A DNA stretch of 64,000 nucleotides from Bimastos eiseni (lineage: Eukaryota > Annelida > Clitellata > Crassiclitellata > Lumbricidae): contig OY365808.1 in assembly GCA_959347315.1 (NCBI GenBank), forward strand, positions 2,017,954-2,081,953, given 5' to 3'. The translations under genes were made by a program, and so were the position numbers. Under the pieces are notes generated by a model. It did not search any database. It worked only from the letters and a program-made list of their open reading frames with translations, and was not told where the DNA came from. Positions 10,690 to 21,771 of this stretch are shown one piece after another. Each line of letters begins with the position of its first letter. The first letter of the stretch is position 1.

Positions 10690-10800
10690 CGAGAAACTCG
10701 ACTCTCTGTCTGTGTCTCTCCCTCTTTCTCTGTTTCTCACTGTCTCTCCGTTTCTCTGTCTCTCTCTTCTTTGTCTCTCTGTGACCCTGACTCTCTTTTT
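10690..10800. repeat. CTCTGT microsatellite
   Basis: Degenerate TCTCTGTCTC run. Confidence 0.85.
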
Positions 10801-11164
10801 GCTTCTGTCCATATCGATAAGGTACCTCGGTATTATAATCCTTGTGGTTTAAAGGAAGACATCTGAATTGAAAAACGTAGAAGTAAACAACTATGTACCG
10901 TACAAATATCTGCGAAGTAACTACTGACTAGCAATACCTATTAATTAATGAATCGTAAAATATGAATTATTGTAATTTTATATTTGTCATAACGATATGT
11001 AAATCAACAAACAATGACATGAAAAGTAGAACCGAATGAACAATGAAACGATACAGAAATGAAAGAACGGAAAAACAATAATACAATACAACTGTAATTT
11101 GATATTGTCCTTCTTACAATTAGTTTAAAGTGCAAACACGACGGCGCAATTGCAGTTATACTGC

Positions 11165-11535
11165 ATCGGAGTTGTATGGTCTCGAGACAGTGTCTCGGTC
11201 TCGAGACGTCTCGAGACAGGTTTTTAGTGTCTCGGTCTCGGAAGCTTGCTGTCTCGGTCTCGAGGTAGTGTCTCGAATTTTTAGAAACTGTCTTGAAGTA
11301 AAAGTCTTGTTCTGTTTTGAACAAGAGATCTCGATAAGTTTCGCGTCAACTGTCTTAAAATCTTGCGGCAATATAAAAACTGTTCTCAGGGATTGGTACT
11401 ATACATATTATAAGTTACGAATAAACCTTATTCCCGAAAACTGATACATTAGTATTTTACAGAATTTTTTTATAGGATCACTTGTCTTTTACTGTCTCGT
11501 ACAGTCTTGAGTCTAGTGTCTCGGTCTTGAAGTTT
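11165..11535. repeat. GTCTCGGTCTCGAGAC degenerate repeat block
   Basis: GTCTCG words are dense and partly palindromic (GTCTCGAGAC) from 11170 to 11285. They recur as TACTGTCTCGTACAGTCTTG and GTGTCTCGGTCTTGAAG at 11490-11535. The two parts bracket about 200 bp of unique sequence. Confidence 0.7.
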
Positions 11536-11611
11536 CAATTCTTGCATACAACACTGTATTGCATTATATCGCGTAAAGGACATCGTCCCTCCACAGTAAC
11601 TTCTTGGACGA

Positions 11612-11725
11612 GAACTCCACCACTGTTCGCACTCTGACAGTGCCCGTCCTATGCCTGGATAAAGGAGGAGGGCGACGCTAATTATCTTTGTTATCACACA
11701 GTGCGTTAAGCTGAAACAATTACTC
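11612..11725 (+). repeat. ~110-bp dispersed repeat
   Basis: Near-consensus copy starting GAACTCCACCACTGTTCGCA and running through ATAAAGGAGGAGGGCGACGC. On the opposite strand it contains the recurrent open peptide discussed in the findings. Confidence 0.9.
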
Positions 11726-11729
11726 CTTG

Positions 11730-11795
11730 GACGAGAATCGAACCCGTACTCTACGTGTTACGGACCGACCGCTCTAACCAATCGTCCTCCGTGGG
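11730..11795 (-). mobile_element. tRNA-like sequence (box A and box B), degenerate
   Basis: The minus strand gives GGACGATTGGTTAGAGCGG (box-A-like) and GGGTTCGATTCTCGTCC (box B with partial acceptor pairing). The anticodon arm does not pair, so a tRNA pseudogene or SINE head is more likely than a functional tRNA. Confidence 0.5.
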
Positions 11796-12334
11796 TATAC
11801 TACCTCAAGAAGAGAATGAAAGAGTCAAGAAGTATGAGACAATGTACAGAAGCATCGTTAAGCAGAGACACAGGAAGTTATCACACAGACACAAAAGGCG
11901 CTAAATCAATTAATGCAGCCCGGGTGAGGCAGTGAGGCAGACTAAGCGGAGGTGAATGGTAGCGGGCGCCGTCTGTTGGCAATGCCTCAAATTAGCGTCA
12001 CTCAGGAATAATGAACGGAGATCTAACCTTTCCGTTTGACTTTTTAAGCATGCAGCAAAGTTGATGTAGTTAATAATCATTTCTGTTGTTTTTGGTGCGC
12101 TTCCGTATAACGAGATTTGTTTAATGAAGAACATTAGACCGTGAATACTTCACGGTTTGTCAATGGCGAAATGTTTAGGTAAATTTTATCGTTAGTTTTT
12201 CGCAACTGTAATCATAATCTCCAAACTTCTAAAGCGCCACTCGAATGCCAACCGTTAAGGTTATGGTGGAATGCCAACAGCTAGGGCAAAAGAAATGAAC
12301 CTGATAACCAACATGGGAGACCATATACTTGACA

Positions 12335-12720
12335 CATACACACACAAACAAACACACAAACACACAAACAAACAAACACAAATACACACACATACAAAAC
12401 TTAAGCCACAGAGCTACCTCTTCGGAAGTGGTAGACAAAACCGACACGACAGGCAGAAAAACATCCACACAAATCCATACAGATTCAAACCAGACAGATA
12501 CTAAGACACAGACAGATGCAAACGGTCAGACAAGCAACGGAAAACGGACATAGAGACTGGGAGGCGCATACGAAGACGGAATTCGGTTTACCAGACCAGT
12601 CAGCCATAAACTAAGAGACCGAACGGAGTAACAAAGAGACAGAGACAAAGACAGAGAGACAGACATACATAGATAGGCATACACAGACAGAGAGAGACGA
12701 CTTTACTATTAGGCAAACAA
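12335..12720. repeat. CAAACA/CACA and AGACAGA microsatellites
   Basis: ACACACAAACA words (12335-12400), then scattered ACAGACAGA words to 12700. Confidence 0.8.
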
Positions 12721-13104
12721 GTCTACTGAATAAAGAGCTATACGGAATAACTGGTTGTCTGTTGGCTCTAAGCCCATCATCATCCACCGTTGTTTGCTCA
12801 GATCTCATTGGCCATTGGACCCTATTTATCGACCCCATCCCACTCCACTACCCCCACCCCCGACGTGTCTAACCCAGGGACGTGAAATCAATCACACAAT
12901 TGGATTCAAACTCTTCTCCTATCCAATATAACCTTAACTAACTCAATCAAACGTATTCAAGACCACTCTGGACCCGTTTAAAACAATCACATTTCAACCA
13001 ATTTCTATCAACCGAAGCCGATTCCGTACAAAACAGATCAAAACCAATCCTGCCTTATTCTATCATATTATATGACACGATATCTGGAGCAACACAACTC
13101 TGTA

Positions 13105-13330
13105 AAACTCTTCCACTGCTTGCACTTTGGCAGCGCCAGTCCCAAGCATGGATGACGCAGGAGGGCGACGATAATGATCTTTGTAATCACGCAGTGCCGT
13201 TAAACTGAAGCTACTATTACTATTTATCTCCGCAACTGCTTGCACTCCGGCAGCGCCAGTCCCAGGCCTAGATGAAGGAGGAGGGCGACGTTAATGACAA
13301 TTGTTATCACAGTGTTGTTAAACTGAGAAT
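13105..13330 (+). repeat. ~110-bp dispersed repeat, tandem pair
   Basis: Two direct copies (13105-13226, 13228-13330) joined head to tail by a CTACTATTACTATT tail. The tail of one copy meets the start of the next, which supports the proposed element boundaries. Confidence 0.9.
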
Positions 13331-13439
13331 AGCTGCAGACGCAACTCTATCGTAGGACACTTTTTAAGTACGTTTGTTAGATTGAAGATACTCGCATATT
13401 ATATAACAGAACTAAATAGATTATCCTAATACAATACTA

Positions 13440-13660
13440 ACTTATTCAGTGTCTGCCAAATCCACCCAAGACAAAGCTCTTCTACCCCATCACATGCTAT
13501 CATATCTAATAAAAACAACTCTAATTATTTTACCCAATCCAATCAAATAATCTACTCCAGCCAATCCAATACTATATATCTTACCATACAAAATCAAGTC
13601 GTCCAGTTATAAATTATCATATTCAATCGCACATCTCTTATTATATCTCACACGTTCATC
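13440..13660. repeat. Degenerate ATCCA/AATCC pentanucleotide region
   Basis: CCAATCCAAT-type words at irregular spacing. A sister region lies at 14560-14715, and a weaker one at 12890-13080. Confidence 0.5.
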
Positions 13661-13703
13661 CTATTTTCACCCAAGGCGCCTGCGCATCAATACCTTTGTG
13701 TTT

Positions 13704-14100
13704 GATGAACATCAGTGGCTCCCTCTCAATGCTCGCATACAATTCAAAATTCTCATTTGGATCTTCGAGGTTCAGTGGGTCTTGACCCGAGATACCTGGT
13801 TAAAGTAATACTTCGGCCTCATTCAGTTTCCTCCCTCCGTCCACTTCGCTCCTTCAATATAAACTTGACATTTTGGTTCCTCGAACTAGAACAACTATGG
13901 CTCAGACTCGATCTTTTGCTTCAATTGATCCCTCTCTGTGGAATGCACTTTCTCCATATGTTCGCTCTAAAATTCTATCTGGCAGTCTCTCGTCCTCTTT
14001 CGCTTATCTAAAAGACCTATTTCTTCTCGCGGGGACTTGTGTCCTGGCAGCGCTTCTGAACGGTTCACCCTATTAGAAGCACTTTAGAATGTTTAAATAC
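13704..14100 (+). pseudogene. Non-LTR retrotransposon ORF2 C-terminus, broken
   Basis: The frame at 13704 reads DEHQWLPLNARIQFKIL, which fits the conserved HWLPV-R-RI-FKI block found after the reverse transcriptase domain in CR1/L2/jockey-type elements. A later frame (13897-14074) reads RSFASIDPSLWNALSPYVRS, matching the P-LWN-LP-IRS block near the ORF2 end, followed by SLSSSFAYLKDLF. Frameshifts and stops separate the blocks. After the stop comes a tail of the type AGCACTTTAGAATGTTTAAA. It is a 5'-truncated, dead copy. Confidence 0.8.
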
Positions 14101-14137
14101 AATACCCTGAATTCAGTCTAAACCTCTCTATTACATC

Positions 14138-14522
14138 CAGTGTTTCCTCTTTAAGCTGTGCGCATGTGCACGCACGCACGAACCGTGAAGTCAGCGCACA
14201 AAATAATTCAGTGTGCGCGTAAAAATGTTCTTCTCGAAAAACAAATATTAGGATGAAATAGAAAATTACAAAGAAATGAAAGCTAATTACAATTACGTAC
14301 AAAACGATGTTAGCATCGTCTGCTCAAAGTCACATTTTGGATAAGGGACTTTTCTTAGGCTACCAGAACTTATTACCACAGAGGCATAGATCTGGTTTTG
14401 ATTTAACCATTATCGCATTCAGCTCGGTCCTGGGCCCAAAAGTGTTAACCATTTATAAAATGTTGCAAACACAAAATTTATTGTCTACTCTGTCTCCAAA
14501 AAATTAGAGGGAACATTAACTG
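14138..14522 (+). mobile_element. Non-autonomous hAT-type element (MITE), copy 1
   Basis: It starts CAGTGTTTCCTCTTTAAG and ends AAATTAGAGGGAACA(TTAACTG); the ends are imperfect inverted repeats of the CAGTGTTCCCTCTAA type known from hAT elements. Inside are GTGCGCATGTGCACGCACGC, AGGGACTTTTCTTAGGCTAC, TCGGTCCTGGGCCCAAAAG and CAACACAAAATTTATTG-like words, all shared with the inverted copy at 25167-25573; a fragment lies at 50592-50690. It has no coding capacity. No clear 8-bp target duplication. Confidence 0.75.
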
Positions 14523-14559
14523 CGTCCTATTCCTATTATTTCATGTCATATCCCAAGGC

Positions 14560-14715
14560 ATCGTATCCTCAATTGTATCCAGAAATCCACTCAATTCAAT
14601 ACTATCCAATACAATCCAAAGCTATCCTTTCCAATCCAATCTCCATGTCGGTCAATCCAAACCCTCTTTCCAATCTACAAACCACCTAATCTAAATCCAA
14701 TCTATTATGTATGAT
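14560..14715. repeat. Degenerate AATCC/AATAC pentanucleotide region
   Basis: Words such as CCAATACAATCCAAAG and TTTCCAATCCAATCTCC; same type as 13440-13660. Confidence 0.5.
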
Positions 14716-14919
14716 TGACCCTGCTCTGTTATCTAAGGACACAGGATCAAACGGTTGGCATTATAGGATCAAACGGTCGGGGTTAGGATCAAAGCCGAGC
14801 CGCGGATCTCGTAGAATTCCGACGACGGAGTAGCCATAATATTCAGGGAGAGGGATATGACTCACCGTACAGAAAGCCAGAACTGCGCAATTTCTCTAAC
14901 ACGATCAATTGGTCCGCAG

Positions 14920-15460
14920 AGAGTGAGACAGAGAGGAGAGACAGACAGACAGACAGACAGAGAGTGATAGAGACAGACAGACAGACACAAACACCCATAC
15001 ATAAACAGAGGGTGAGAGACAGACAGACAAAGACGTAAAAACAGAGGGGAAGACAGAGTGAGAGACAGACTGACAGAGACAGATACAGAGCCATAAACAG
15101 AAACAAAGAAGGAGAGTAGACAGACAGAGACTGACATACATAGAGAGAGACCAAGAGAGACAGAGAGAGAGAGACAGACAGAAGACAGACAGAGACAGAC
15201 ACACATAGAGATAGACAGAGAAAGAGAGAGACAGAGAGAGACAGACAGAAGGAGATAGAGAGAGACAGAAAGACATAGACAGACAGAGAGATAGAGAGAG
15301 ACAGAGAAAGAGCGAGACAAAGAGAGACAGACAGAAGGAGACAGAGAGACAGAGAGAGAGACAGACAGAGAGAGACAGACAGACAGAGAAAAAGAGAGAC
15401 AGAGACAGAGACAGACAGAGAGAGAGACAGACAGACAGACAGAGAAAGAGAGAGGGAGAT
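14920..15460. repeat. GACAGA purine-rich microsatellite, 540 bp
   Basis: GAGACAGACAGA/GAGAGACAGAGA without a fixed period. Long open frames on the minus strand (Ser/Leu/Val/Cys only) come from this composition. Confidence 0.9.
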
Positions 15461-15498
15461 AGCGTGCATTTTATAAGTAATGCCTAATAGCGTGGTAT

Positions 15499-15595
15499 CA
15501 GTAGCTGCAGTTTAACGACACTGTGTGATAACGACGATCATTAACGTCGCCCTCCTCCATTTTCAGGTGTGTGACTGGCCCTGTAAAAGCACGAG
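15499..15595 (-). repeat. ~110-bp dispersed repeat, inverted
   Basis: Reverse copy: GTTTAACGACACTGTGTGAT, then GTCGCCCTCCTCCATTTTCAG. It faces a plus-strand copy 70 bp downstream (15665-15775). Confidence 0.85.
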
Positions 15596-15664
15596 TATCA
15601 AACTAGCGAGTTGCCAAATAGTAGAGAATGTGTTCATATAGAATATAATGCATATTACATACAT

Positions 15665-15775
15665 ACTAACTCCGCCACAGCCCGTATGCTCGTAGAGCCA
15701 GTCCCAAGGAGGACGGGTGACGCTAATTGTCCATCCCATAATATACGGCACATCGCCGTTACAAACGGAACAATA
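15665..15775 (+). repeat. ~110-bp dispersed repeat, diverged
   Basis: CTAACTCCGCCACAGCCCGT, then GAGCCAGTCCCAAGGAGGAC, then GTGACGCTAATTGTCC. It carries an internal deletion of the ATAAAG part. Confidence 0.7.
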
Positions 15776-16087
15776 CTTAGAACTGACATTCCTGAGAAGG
15801 ATCTCATAATTCGGTGATTCTTACAGCATGTAGATTTTAGACTCCGAAGGTACCACGATGAGTTTGTATACCTGTATACTTCACAACTACCGCGCATACT
15901 TTAGAAACGGATGTACGCCAACATCTTAAGATGGAAGTACCTGACCATATATAGATCTGCCAGATTACCGTATTTAGCGCCCTAGTGGATTCATAAAACT
16001 GTAGCCAGTGGCATCAAAGCCTACGTATACATGTACTTTATTACTATAGACATACCATTGCACTGAGTACATTCAAGTGCTAAGTAA

Positions 16088-16165
16088 AAGTAGTAGTTTC
16101 AGTTTAACGACACAGTGTGATAACAAGGATCGCAAGCGGCGCTCTCCTCCTTTATCCAGGCTTAG
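16088..16165 (-). repeat. ~110-bp dispersed repeat, 3'-half copy
   Basis: AGTAGTAGTTTCAGTTTAAC, then ACACAGTGTGATAACAAGG, then CTCCTCCTTTATCCAGGCTT. Truncated after the ATCCAGGCTT core. Confidence 0.8.
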
Positions 16166-16168
16166 AGT

Positions 16169-16256
16169 GCTAAATAATTTATTCTGGTTGTAAGACACAC
16201 TATCTTTACATTGCTAAATAATTTATTCTGCTTGTAAGACACACTATCTTTACATT
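16169..16256. repeat. 44-bp tandem duplication
   Basis: Two units starting GCTAAATAATTTATTCTG (16169-16212 and 16213-16256) differ at one base, so the duplication is recent. It begins just after the truncated repeat above. Confidence 0.95.
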
Positions 16257-16384
16257 ACAGTAAGCCTTCGTGACTTCCTACCGAGAGTCAGCACGATCAA
16301 GTTGTTTCTTTGCTGTTTATTGGACGATACAATTAAGTATTACTTCTGGTGGTTCCGCGCATGCTCTCTACCACGGCGCAATCC

Positions 16385-16570
16385 AGGATACTTCGCCTAC
16401 GTGAAACAGTCTGCCCTTCTTCTTCGGGAGAAGATGTTCTCTCCCTCTGCTGCCTTCCGGAGGCGCCTGAAGACTTTCCTGTTCTCCGTTTAGCTACGTG
16501 TCGAGTCATGAGCGCCTCTGATATTGAGTGGCGCTATATAAGTGCTCCATTACATTATATTACATTACGT
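16385..16570 (+). mobile_element. L2/CR1-like LINE or SINE 3' end
   Basis: The frame ends SPSAAFRRRLKTFLFSV then TAG at 16491-16493. This is the typical basic ending of non-LTR ORF2 proteins. After the stop come GAGCGCCTCTGATATTGAGT and GGCGCTATATAAGT, and a TTACATTA repeat tail. It is the counterpart of 33010-33340 (minus). Confidence 0.7.
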
Positions 16571-16674
16571 TTGCAGCCATGAATACATAGGTACAGTACT
16601 AAAGGAGCCAAGAAAAACAAAATAGATTCTGCTAAATTTGGCTTCTCTTACGTAATAGTTAATATTCATACATG

Positions 16675-17060
16675 TATGATTGGAGATCGATGAGCAACTG
16701 TGTGGATGGATTGATAGATGAATGGAGGAATGGTAGAACGGATGAATGAATGGGTGAAGAGATGGACGGATGAACAGAGGGAGGTAGGCAGGCAGAGAGA
16801 CGGATAGGAAGAAGGCAGAGAGGGACTCATGGAGGGGATAGGAGGGGGGAGAGACAGGGAGGAATAGGTGGATTGGTTAGTGATTGTATGGATTGATGAA
16901 TGGACGGGGAAGAGGAGTAAACGAATTAACTACTAAATTGATGGGTTGTTGGAGGGTAGGGTGGAACTAAGGATGGATCGAGGAAGAGAAGAATTGATGG
17001 ATGGATGAGCAAATTGAGTAAAGGATGAATGGATATAATATTGTTGAATGGATGGATGTA
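16675..17060. repeat. Degenerate GATG/GAAT tetranucleotide block
   Basis: Words such as GATGGATGAATGAATGG over 380 bp. No gene. Confidence 0.75.
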
Positions 17061-17094
17061 TATATATGGAGGGTTAGGCATAATGGAATATACT

Positions 17095-17325
17095 GTAATC
17101 GAGCATTTATGTAGCGCCCCATCGAGATATCTACTCAGAGGCGATCTGTGCGCGGGCCTAAATGATGTCAAAGTCATAGTAAACGAATAAAATACCTCAG
17201 TTTGCAAAACCACGCACAGTATACAGCTGAAAAAAGTCATGTGTGGTGGGCCCACGCACAAGCGTGGAACCAACGAATGGATTGCCATCGACAGCTGACA
17301 GATTGCATGGATGTTCAGATTTAAG
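17095..17325 (-). mobile_element. ~200-bp SINE, L2-tailed family B
   Basis: Read on the minus strand: CAGCTGTCGATGGCAATCCA, then GGTTCCACGCTTGTGCGTGG, then CTGTGCGTGGTTTTGCAAAC, then GCCTCTGAGTAGATATCTCG, then GGGGCGCTACATAAAT. Other copies: 24150-24355, 27960-28200, 32640-32860, 50370-50545 (all minus), 40405-40590 (plus). The tail is shared with the LINE ends here, as expected if the SINE uses L2-like machinery. Confidence 0.75.
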
Positions 17326-17639
17326 ATGTTCAGGTTGGTTAACGGAGGGAGGGAATTCAGCGTGGGTGATCTGCAATAAAAACCTTGATAAGAGTAAGAT
17401 ATGGGATAAAATCGAAGTACATCGTGGAACCTCCTCGAAGGAGTCATTGCACATGAAGATGAGTCATTACCAGATGCAGAGAAAATCCGATCAGCACTTC
17501 CGTTGATGACTCAGAGGCAGCGAATGAGTCTCGTGCGTATAGTTCAAGCACTAACAGTGAGCGCAGGCTCACCAAATATAGGACCACAACGCTTATTCCA
17601 AAACAGTGTATTGTATTTAAGCACTTGTAGAACGCCTCT

Positions 17640-17870
17640 AGTAGGGTGGACAATTCAGAATCTGACGGAGAAGGTGGTTCAGAGAAAGCTTGGGTTATTC
17701 GGCCACATATATGTAGAATGAATGACGATAGAAAGATCAAGACAGTGATATTCGGCAGGACGAAGGTCCAAACAAAAGAGGTCATCCACACAGGGAGTGG
17801 CTGGGTGATATTGTTGACTTGAGAACTGACGCACTTGGCTTTAAGCAGACAACAATGGAAGAACCTGACA
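17640..17870 (+). pseudogene. Reverse-transcriptase-type LINE fragment, C-terminal
   Basis: Across a frameshift the plus strand reads WTIQNLTEKVVQRKLGLFGH, then CRMNDDRKIKTVIFGR, then KRGHPHREWLGDIVDL. This matches the layout RKLRWFGH--RM-D-R-PK---G--RGRP---W-DD common at the C-terminus of RTE/jockey-like reverse-transcriptase ORFs. The shift comes near 17715, where the straight frame meets a stop. A dead fragment; nothing of the catalytic domain remains. Confidence 0.75.
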
Positions 17871-17904
17871 ATAATGGCATCGGATAACTACGGGCACTGT
17901 GTCC

Positions 17905-17975
17905 ATGATGCGAGATGATGCTGCTGCTGATGATGATGACGGTGATGATGATAATGATGATGATGATGATGAAGT
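17905..17975. repeat. GAT/GATGAT trinucleotide repeat
   Basis: Imperfect GATGATGATGAT with GACGGT interruptions. Confidence 0.85.
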
Positions 17976-18339
17976 ATACATTTATCAAGGAAGAGTGCAT
18001 GGAGTTACAAATGAAACATTACGCTCGTGTGCCCATGGAAAACCACCGTATACAACTTACAAGTGAGACAAGATTCGTCGTGAATTCTGATTTGCGTCTG
18101 GAGTGGTGTGGACGCTGCGAACTAGATCGGATATTGTAGTCAGAGAGATATTCATTCATTCATTCATTCGTTTGCGTTGATTTGATCGGAAACAACTAAT
18201 CGGATTTTAAAGAGTAACGAGATATTTGGTGCTCGCTCGATTCATGTGTACGAAGACTTAAAAACTGCATCATTAGAACAATGAAGAAACATTCACCTTT
18301 TCGGGTTAGGACTTGGTTTATGTATTGTATTGTATTTAA

Positions 18340-18620
18340 GCGGGGCCGTTTGTCAGGGTTTGGTTTAGGGCTAGGAGAATAGAGGTATAAGGTTAGAGTT
18401 GGGTTTAGGGTAAGAGGTACATGCATAGATATCGCTAGGGTTTGGCTAAGGGTATAGGGTAAGGATTAGGTTTAGGGTGTCTAATAAGATGTAAGGATAT
18501 GGTTAGGGTTTGGTTTAGGGTTAGGTTAAGGGCTATGGGCATAGGGATAGGGTTTGGTTTAGGGTTAGGCACATACCGATAGGGCTTGGGTTAGGGTTAG
18601 GAATATAGTTAGAGTTTGGC
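18340..18620. repeat. Degenerate telomere-like TTAGGG block
   Basis: The higher-order word ATAGGGTTTGGTTTAGGG followed by TTAGG recurs, with TTAGGG appearing more than eight times among TAAGGG, ATAGGG and TTTGG variants. All lie on the plus strand. Degeneracy points to an old interstitial block, not a chromosome end. Confidence 0.75.
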
Positions 18621-18924
18621 TAATGGCTATGCATTTGCGAATGTTTGCTACCATTGATGTTTTCCATTGACCACTTGTCATTTCTCTACAGGTGAACCTG
18701 TCCTGGATAAACCTTAGCTTCTATTCGGCGCCCTCAAGAGGTGCTTGGACGGCACTTTAAAATGTTTAATCCATATGTGTGCAGCAGATACTAACAAACA
18801 GTATATTTAGATGCACAGAGTACATCACGTCTCAGTTAGAAGAGGTTCGTAAAACTTTATTTATCAGGCTGTAAAGTTTACGAGCATATGAGACAAATAA
18901 CCAAACAGTTATAATATTTTAAGA

Positions 18925-19090
18925 TGTCTTTCTCTGTCTCTCTATTTGTCTCTGTCTCTGCTTCTTTCACTTTCTCTCTCTCTTTCCCAATCTTTCTCAC
19001 TCCATCACTGTCTCTCTCTCTGTCTCTCACTCCATGTCTAGATGTCTGTCTCTGTCTCTGTGTGTCTGTCTGTTTAACAGTCTCTCTCTT
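18925..19090. repeat. TCTCTG pyrimidine microsatellite
   Basis: CTGTCTCTCTCTTTC run. Confidence 0.85.
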
Positions 19091-19619
19091 TTCTCATTCA
19101 CGCCCTTCCGGTCAACAACAACGCAGCAAAACCAAGGAAGAGGTCATCCGTATGCTTACACGAAAAACTAAAAGACAGTCGATGCGCACGAAGGGGCGTT
19201 CATACTCTCAAACCAATCAACGGGTCTCCGAAATTGCTCCGAGCTTGACACGACAAGATTTCGACAGATCCCAGCTGAGTCTGATGCAAGTATGAAGAAC
19301 GAAGGTCCGCCTGATATCTAATCTAATGATCTAATAATATATCTACTCATGTATTGCTAAATTTGCTGTGTATCACATGGTGAGCATATCAGACGTCAAC
19401 GACTGCCTCAAGTGAGAGCGAAGCCAAAGTCCAAAGCTCCAGTGAGACACTCAACCATAACCACAACCATAAATTCAATTTAACCCAAAACCAATGTAGA
19501 TAATAACAAGTACAGGAGACACACGATAGATAGAAACAAACAGAGAACAATAGGACAAAGACCCTAAGGGACCTAGGGACCCTAGTGGACTACCTGTAAA
19601 TTGTTTATTTATTTTTACA

Positions 19620-19765
19620 AATGTGTATGTGTCTGTGTGTGTAGATGTGTGTGTGTGTGTGTAGATGTGTGTGTTTGTATGTGTAAGTATGCAGGTGTGT
19701 GTGTGTGTGTGTGTGTGAGTAGGCGTGCGTGTGTGTAAGTGTGCATACGTGTGTCTGTTTGTTCC
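19620..19765. repeat. TG microsatellite
   Basis: GTGTGTGTGTGT with GTAGAT and GTAAGT interruptions. Confidence 0.9.
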
Positions 19766-19769
19766 CATA

Positions 19770-20450
19770 CCGTATCATTTTCGTCCGCATAATCCAACAT
19801 CTATCTTGTCCGTCAATTCCAAAACACGCATGTCAGATTATATACATCACGTCATCTAGCGTTCGTGTAATGTTGAAAGTTCGTTTCTGAGGCGTCCAAC
19901 AGTCCACACGCAAAGTGTGTATTACGGCTCCAGGTCATGCATTCTTCAACGTGGCATCCGGGTCTCCAATGACCAAATCGAGGGCAGTAATCAACGAGAG
20001 CTGATTGGCGTACTCTTAGTAGAGTCTGCAGCGTCAGATAAAGACACCGTTCGTCTGATAGCGTCGAGAGTTTAGCGGTAACGAATGAGTTCGCTACTGT
20101 GGGACCAAAATCGCTATATAATTGTCCCGCTCGAAGTATCGCAGTCCATTGACTTCGTGGTTTATTTTACTGCGATTCTGTTGAAGCTGGGACTAATGTG
20201 GAAGGTAATCAACGGATATGAAGCCGCAATATGTATCTCTTCTCTTATACAATGCGGGCGATGTCTGTGATCGGCTGTAATGAATGAAGTAACATCCGGG
20301 TACAATATGCAGGATATCGTTGAACGTACAATCGCCGAAAGTTTATCTGAATGTGTGCTACTCCGGCCAAAAAATCCTCCATTGAGCACATTTTATTTAT
20401 ATTGCAATTACTAAGTTGTACACGTAGTCAGAGAATGATCGGGAAAACTA
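19770..20450. other. Unique DNA, no gene seen
   Basis: Balanced composition. Open frames are at most 75 codons with no splice support, and I recognise no family. Confidence 0.4.
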
Positions 20451-20479
20451 AGTAAGGTAGTGTACCCTTAAGGGACATT

Positions 20480-20572
20480 GTATGTATGTACTAATGTATG
20501 TATGTATGTATGTATGTATATCTGTATTAATATATGCAAGTAAGTAAGTAAGTAAGTAAGTATGTAAGTATG

Positions 20573-20606
<34 letters not shown>

Positions 20607-20850
20607 TGTATGTATGTCTGTTTGTATGTATGTAAGTATGTATGTATGTATGTATGAATTTATGCACGTATTAACATAGAGTATAATGTATATAAGTATG
20701 GATGTATTTATGCATGCATGCATTATATCTTCTATATTTATGATTCTGCATGTATATATTTATACATATTCGACATGTATGCATATTAAATGTATACATG
20801 CATCAATGCATACATAATATATATATATATATATATACATGTGTATATAA
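20480..20850. repeat. ATGT/AAGT microsatellites and AT run
   Basis: GTATGTAT and AAGTAAGT tracts (20480-20660), then TATG words and a perfect AT run at 20817-20837. Confidence 0.9.
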
Positions 20851-20956
20851 AATGTATGAACGTGTGTCCGCATGCGTACGTATATACATTTCTATAGCGC
20901 CTTTTACGAACCTCCTGTCGACGCGGCCAACCCAGTCTCTCTGACACCGTCTGCAG

Positions 20957-21117
20957 TCTATACCCTCTCGTGCACGTAGACTCCATCAGTGCATACCTGA
21001 TCGCCAAGAAGAAGCACGATGCGGTGGCGTCGTGCTTCGCCTGCGCCCCACAGGGCATCGGCCGACTCTCATCGGTCGCTTGCCACCGATGGCCAACATG
21101 GAACGGAAGCGCGCCCA
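20957..21117 (+). other. GC-rich segment with exon-like signals (doubtful)
   Basis: It is bounded by an acceptor-like pyrimidine tract plus CTGCAG (to 20956) and a GTGAGT donor (21118). The internal frame is open, reading LYPLVHVDSISAYLIAKK and onward, with C/G-rich third positions. Against this, it begins 60 bp from a TATAGCGCC motif, the minus-orientation end of the LINE/SINE tails, so it may be retroposon sequence. No domain recognised. Confidence 0.2.
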
Positions 21118-21294
21118 GTGAGTCGGGTGTGGCGATAGATCATTAACGGCGATAGAAGTTCCTTTCAGCGGCCGTTTTCTACCTCTCCCAACTTTCGATT
21201 CACGTTTTGCCCGCGTACAGCGTCAGAAAACACTGACTATATATGGTTCCTATTTTCCACTAACAAAGGATTGTCTCGTGTATTTTTGTAAACA

Positions 21295-21450
21295 TGGAGG
21301 CGTAGAGTAATTGAGAACACACTGGGTGCAGAGCAGAAGAACCAAGTTTGCGTTCCGTATTCCCTTAAGGTTGACGAGGCGACTGCGTTGGCAAAATTAG
21401 ATGTATAACGTAGAGCCTTGCGTGGCTGCCGATAGTTAAATATTACTGTG
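21295..21450 (+). mobile_element. tRNA-Arg-like SINE copy
   Basis: GGCGTAGAGTAATTGAGAAC, then CACTGGGTGCAGAGCAGAAG, then GTTGACGAGGCGACTGCGTT and GCCTTGCGTGGCTGCCGATA. Box B is degraded. Confidence 0.7.
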
Positions 21451-21771
21451 TAATAACTCTTCGTCATTCGCTCATGTAATCATATATACCATAATTACAT
21501 CCGTATATGCGGCTTGTCAGCTCAAAAATTAACCGAAAATTAGTGTTGTTGTTTCGATATCGCCACGTTGAGCCGAGGCAACGCAATCGGACCGTTCAGG
21601 CCGGAACGTTGTCCGCAGCGGAAGCGATCCGGCACCACACCCTCAGCAGCTGAGCGGGATTACGTCCATCCTGTGGTCGCTGCATCAATAACTGCTTCTC
21701 GTGATTAGACGCACCGCCTTTCATCAGGATATTCCTACGCGGCGTCGGCGGCGCAACGCAGATCCGATTAC

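Noticed and set aside
14843..15469. 208-codon Ser/Leu-rich frame on the minus strand
   Set aside because: Lies wholly in the GACAGA microsatellite.
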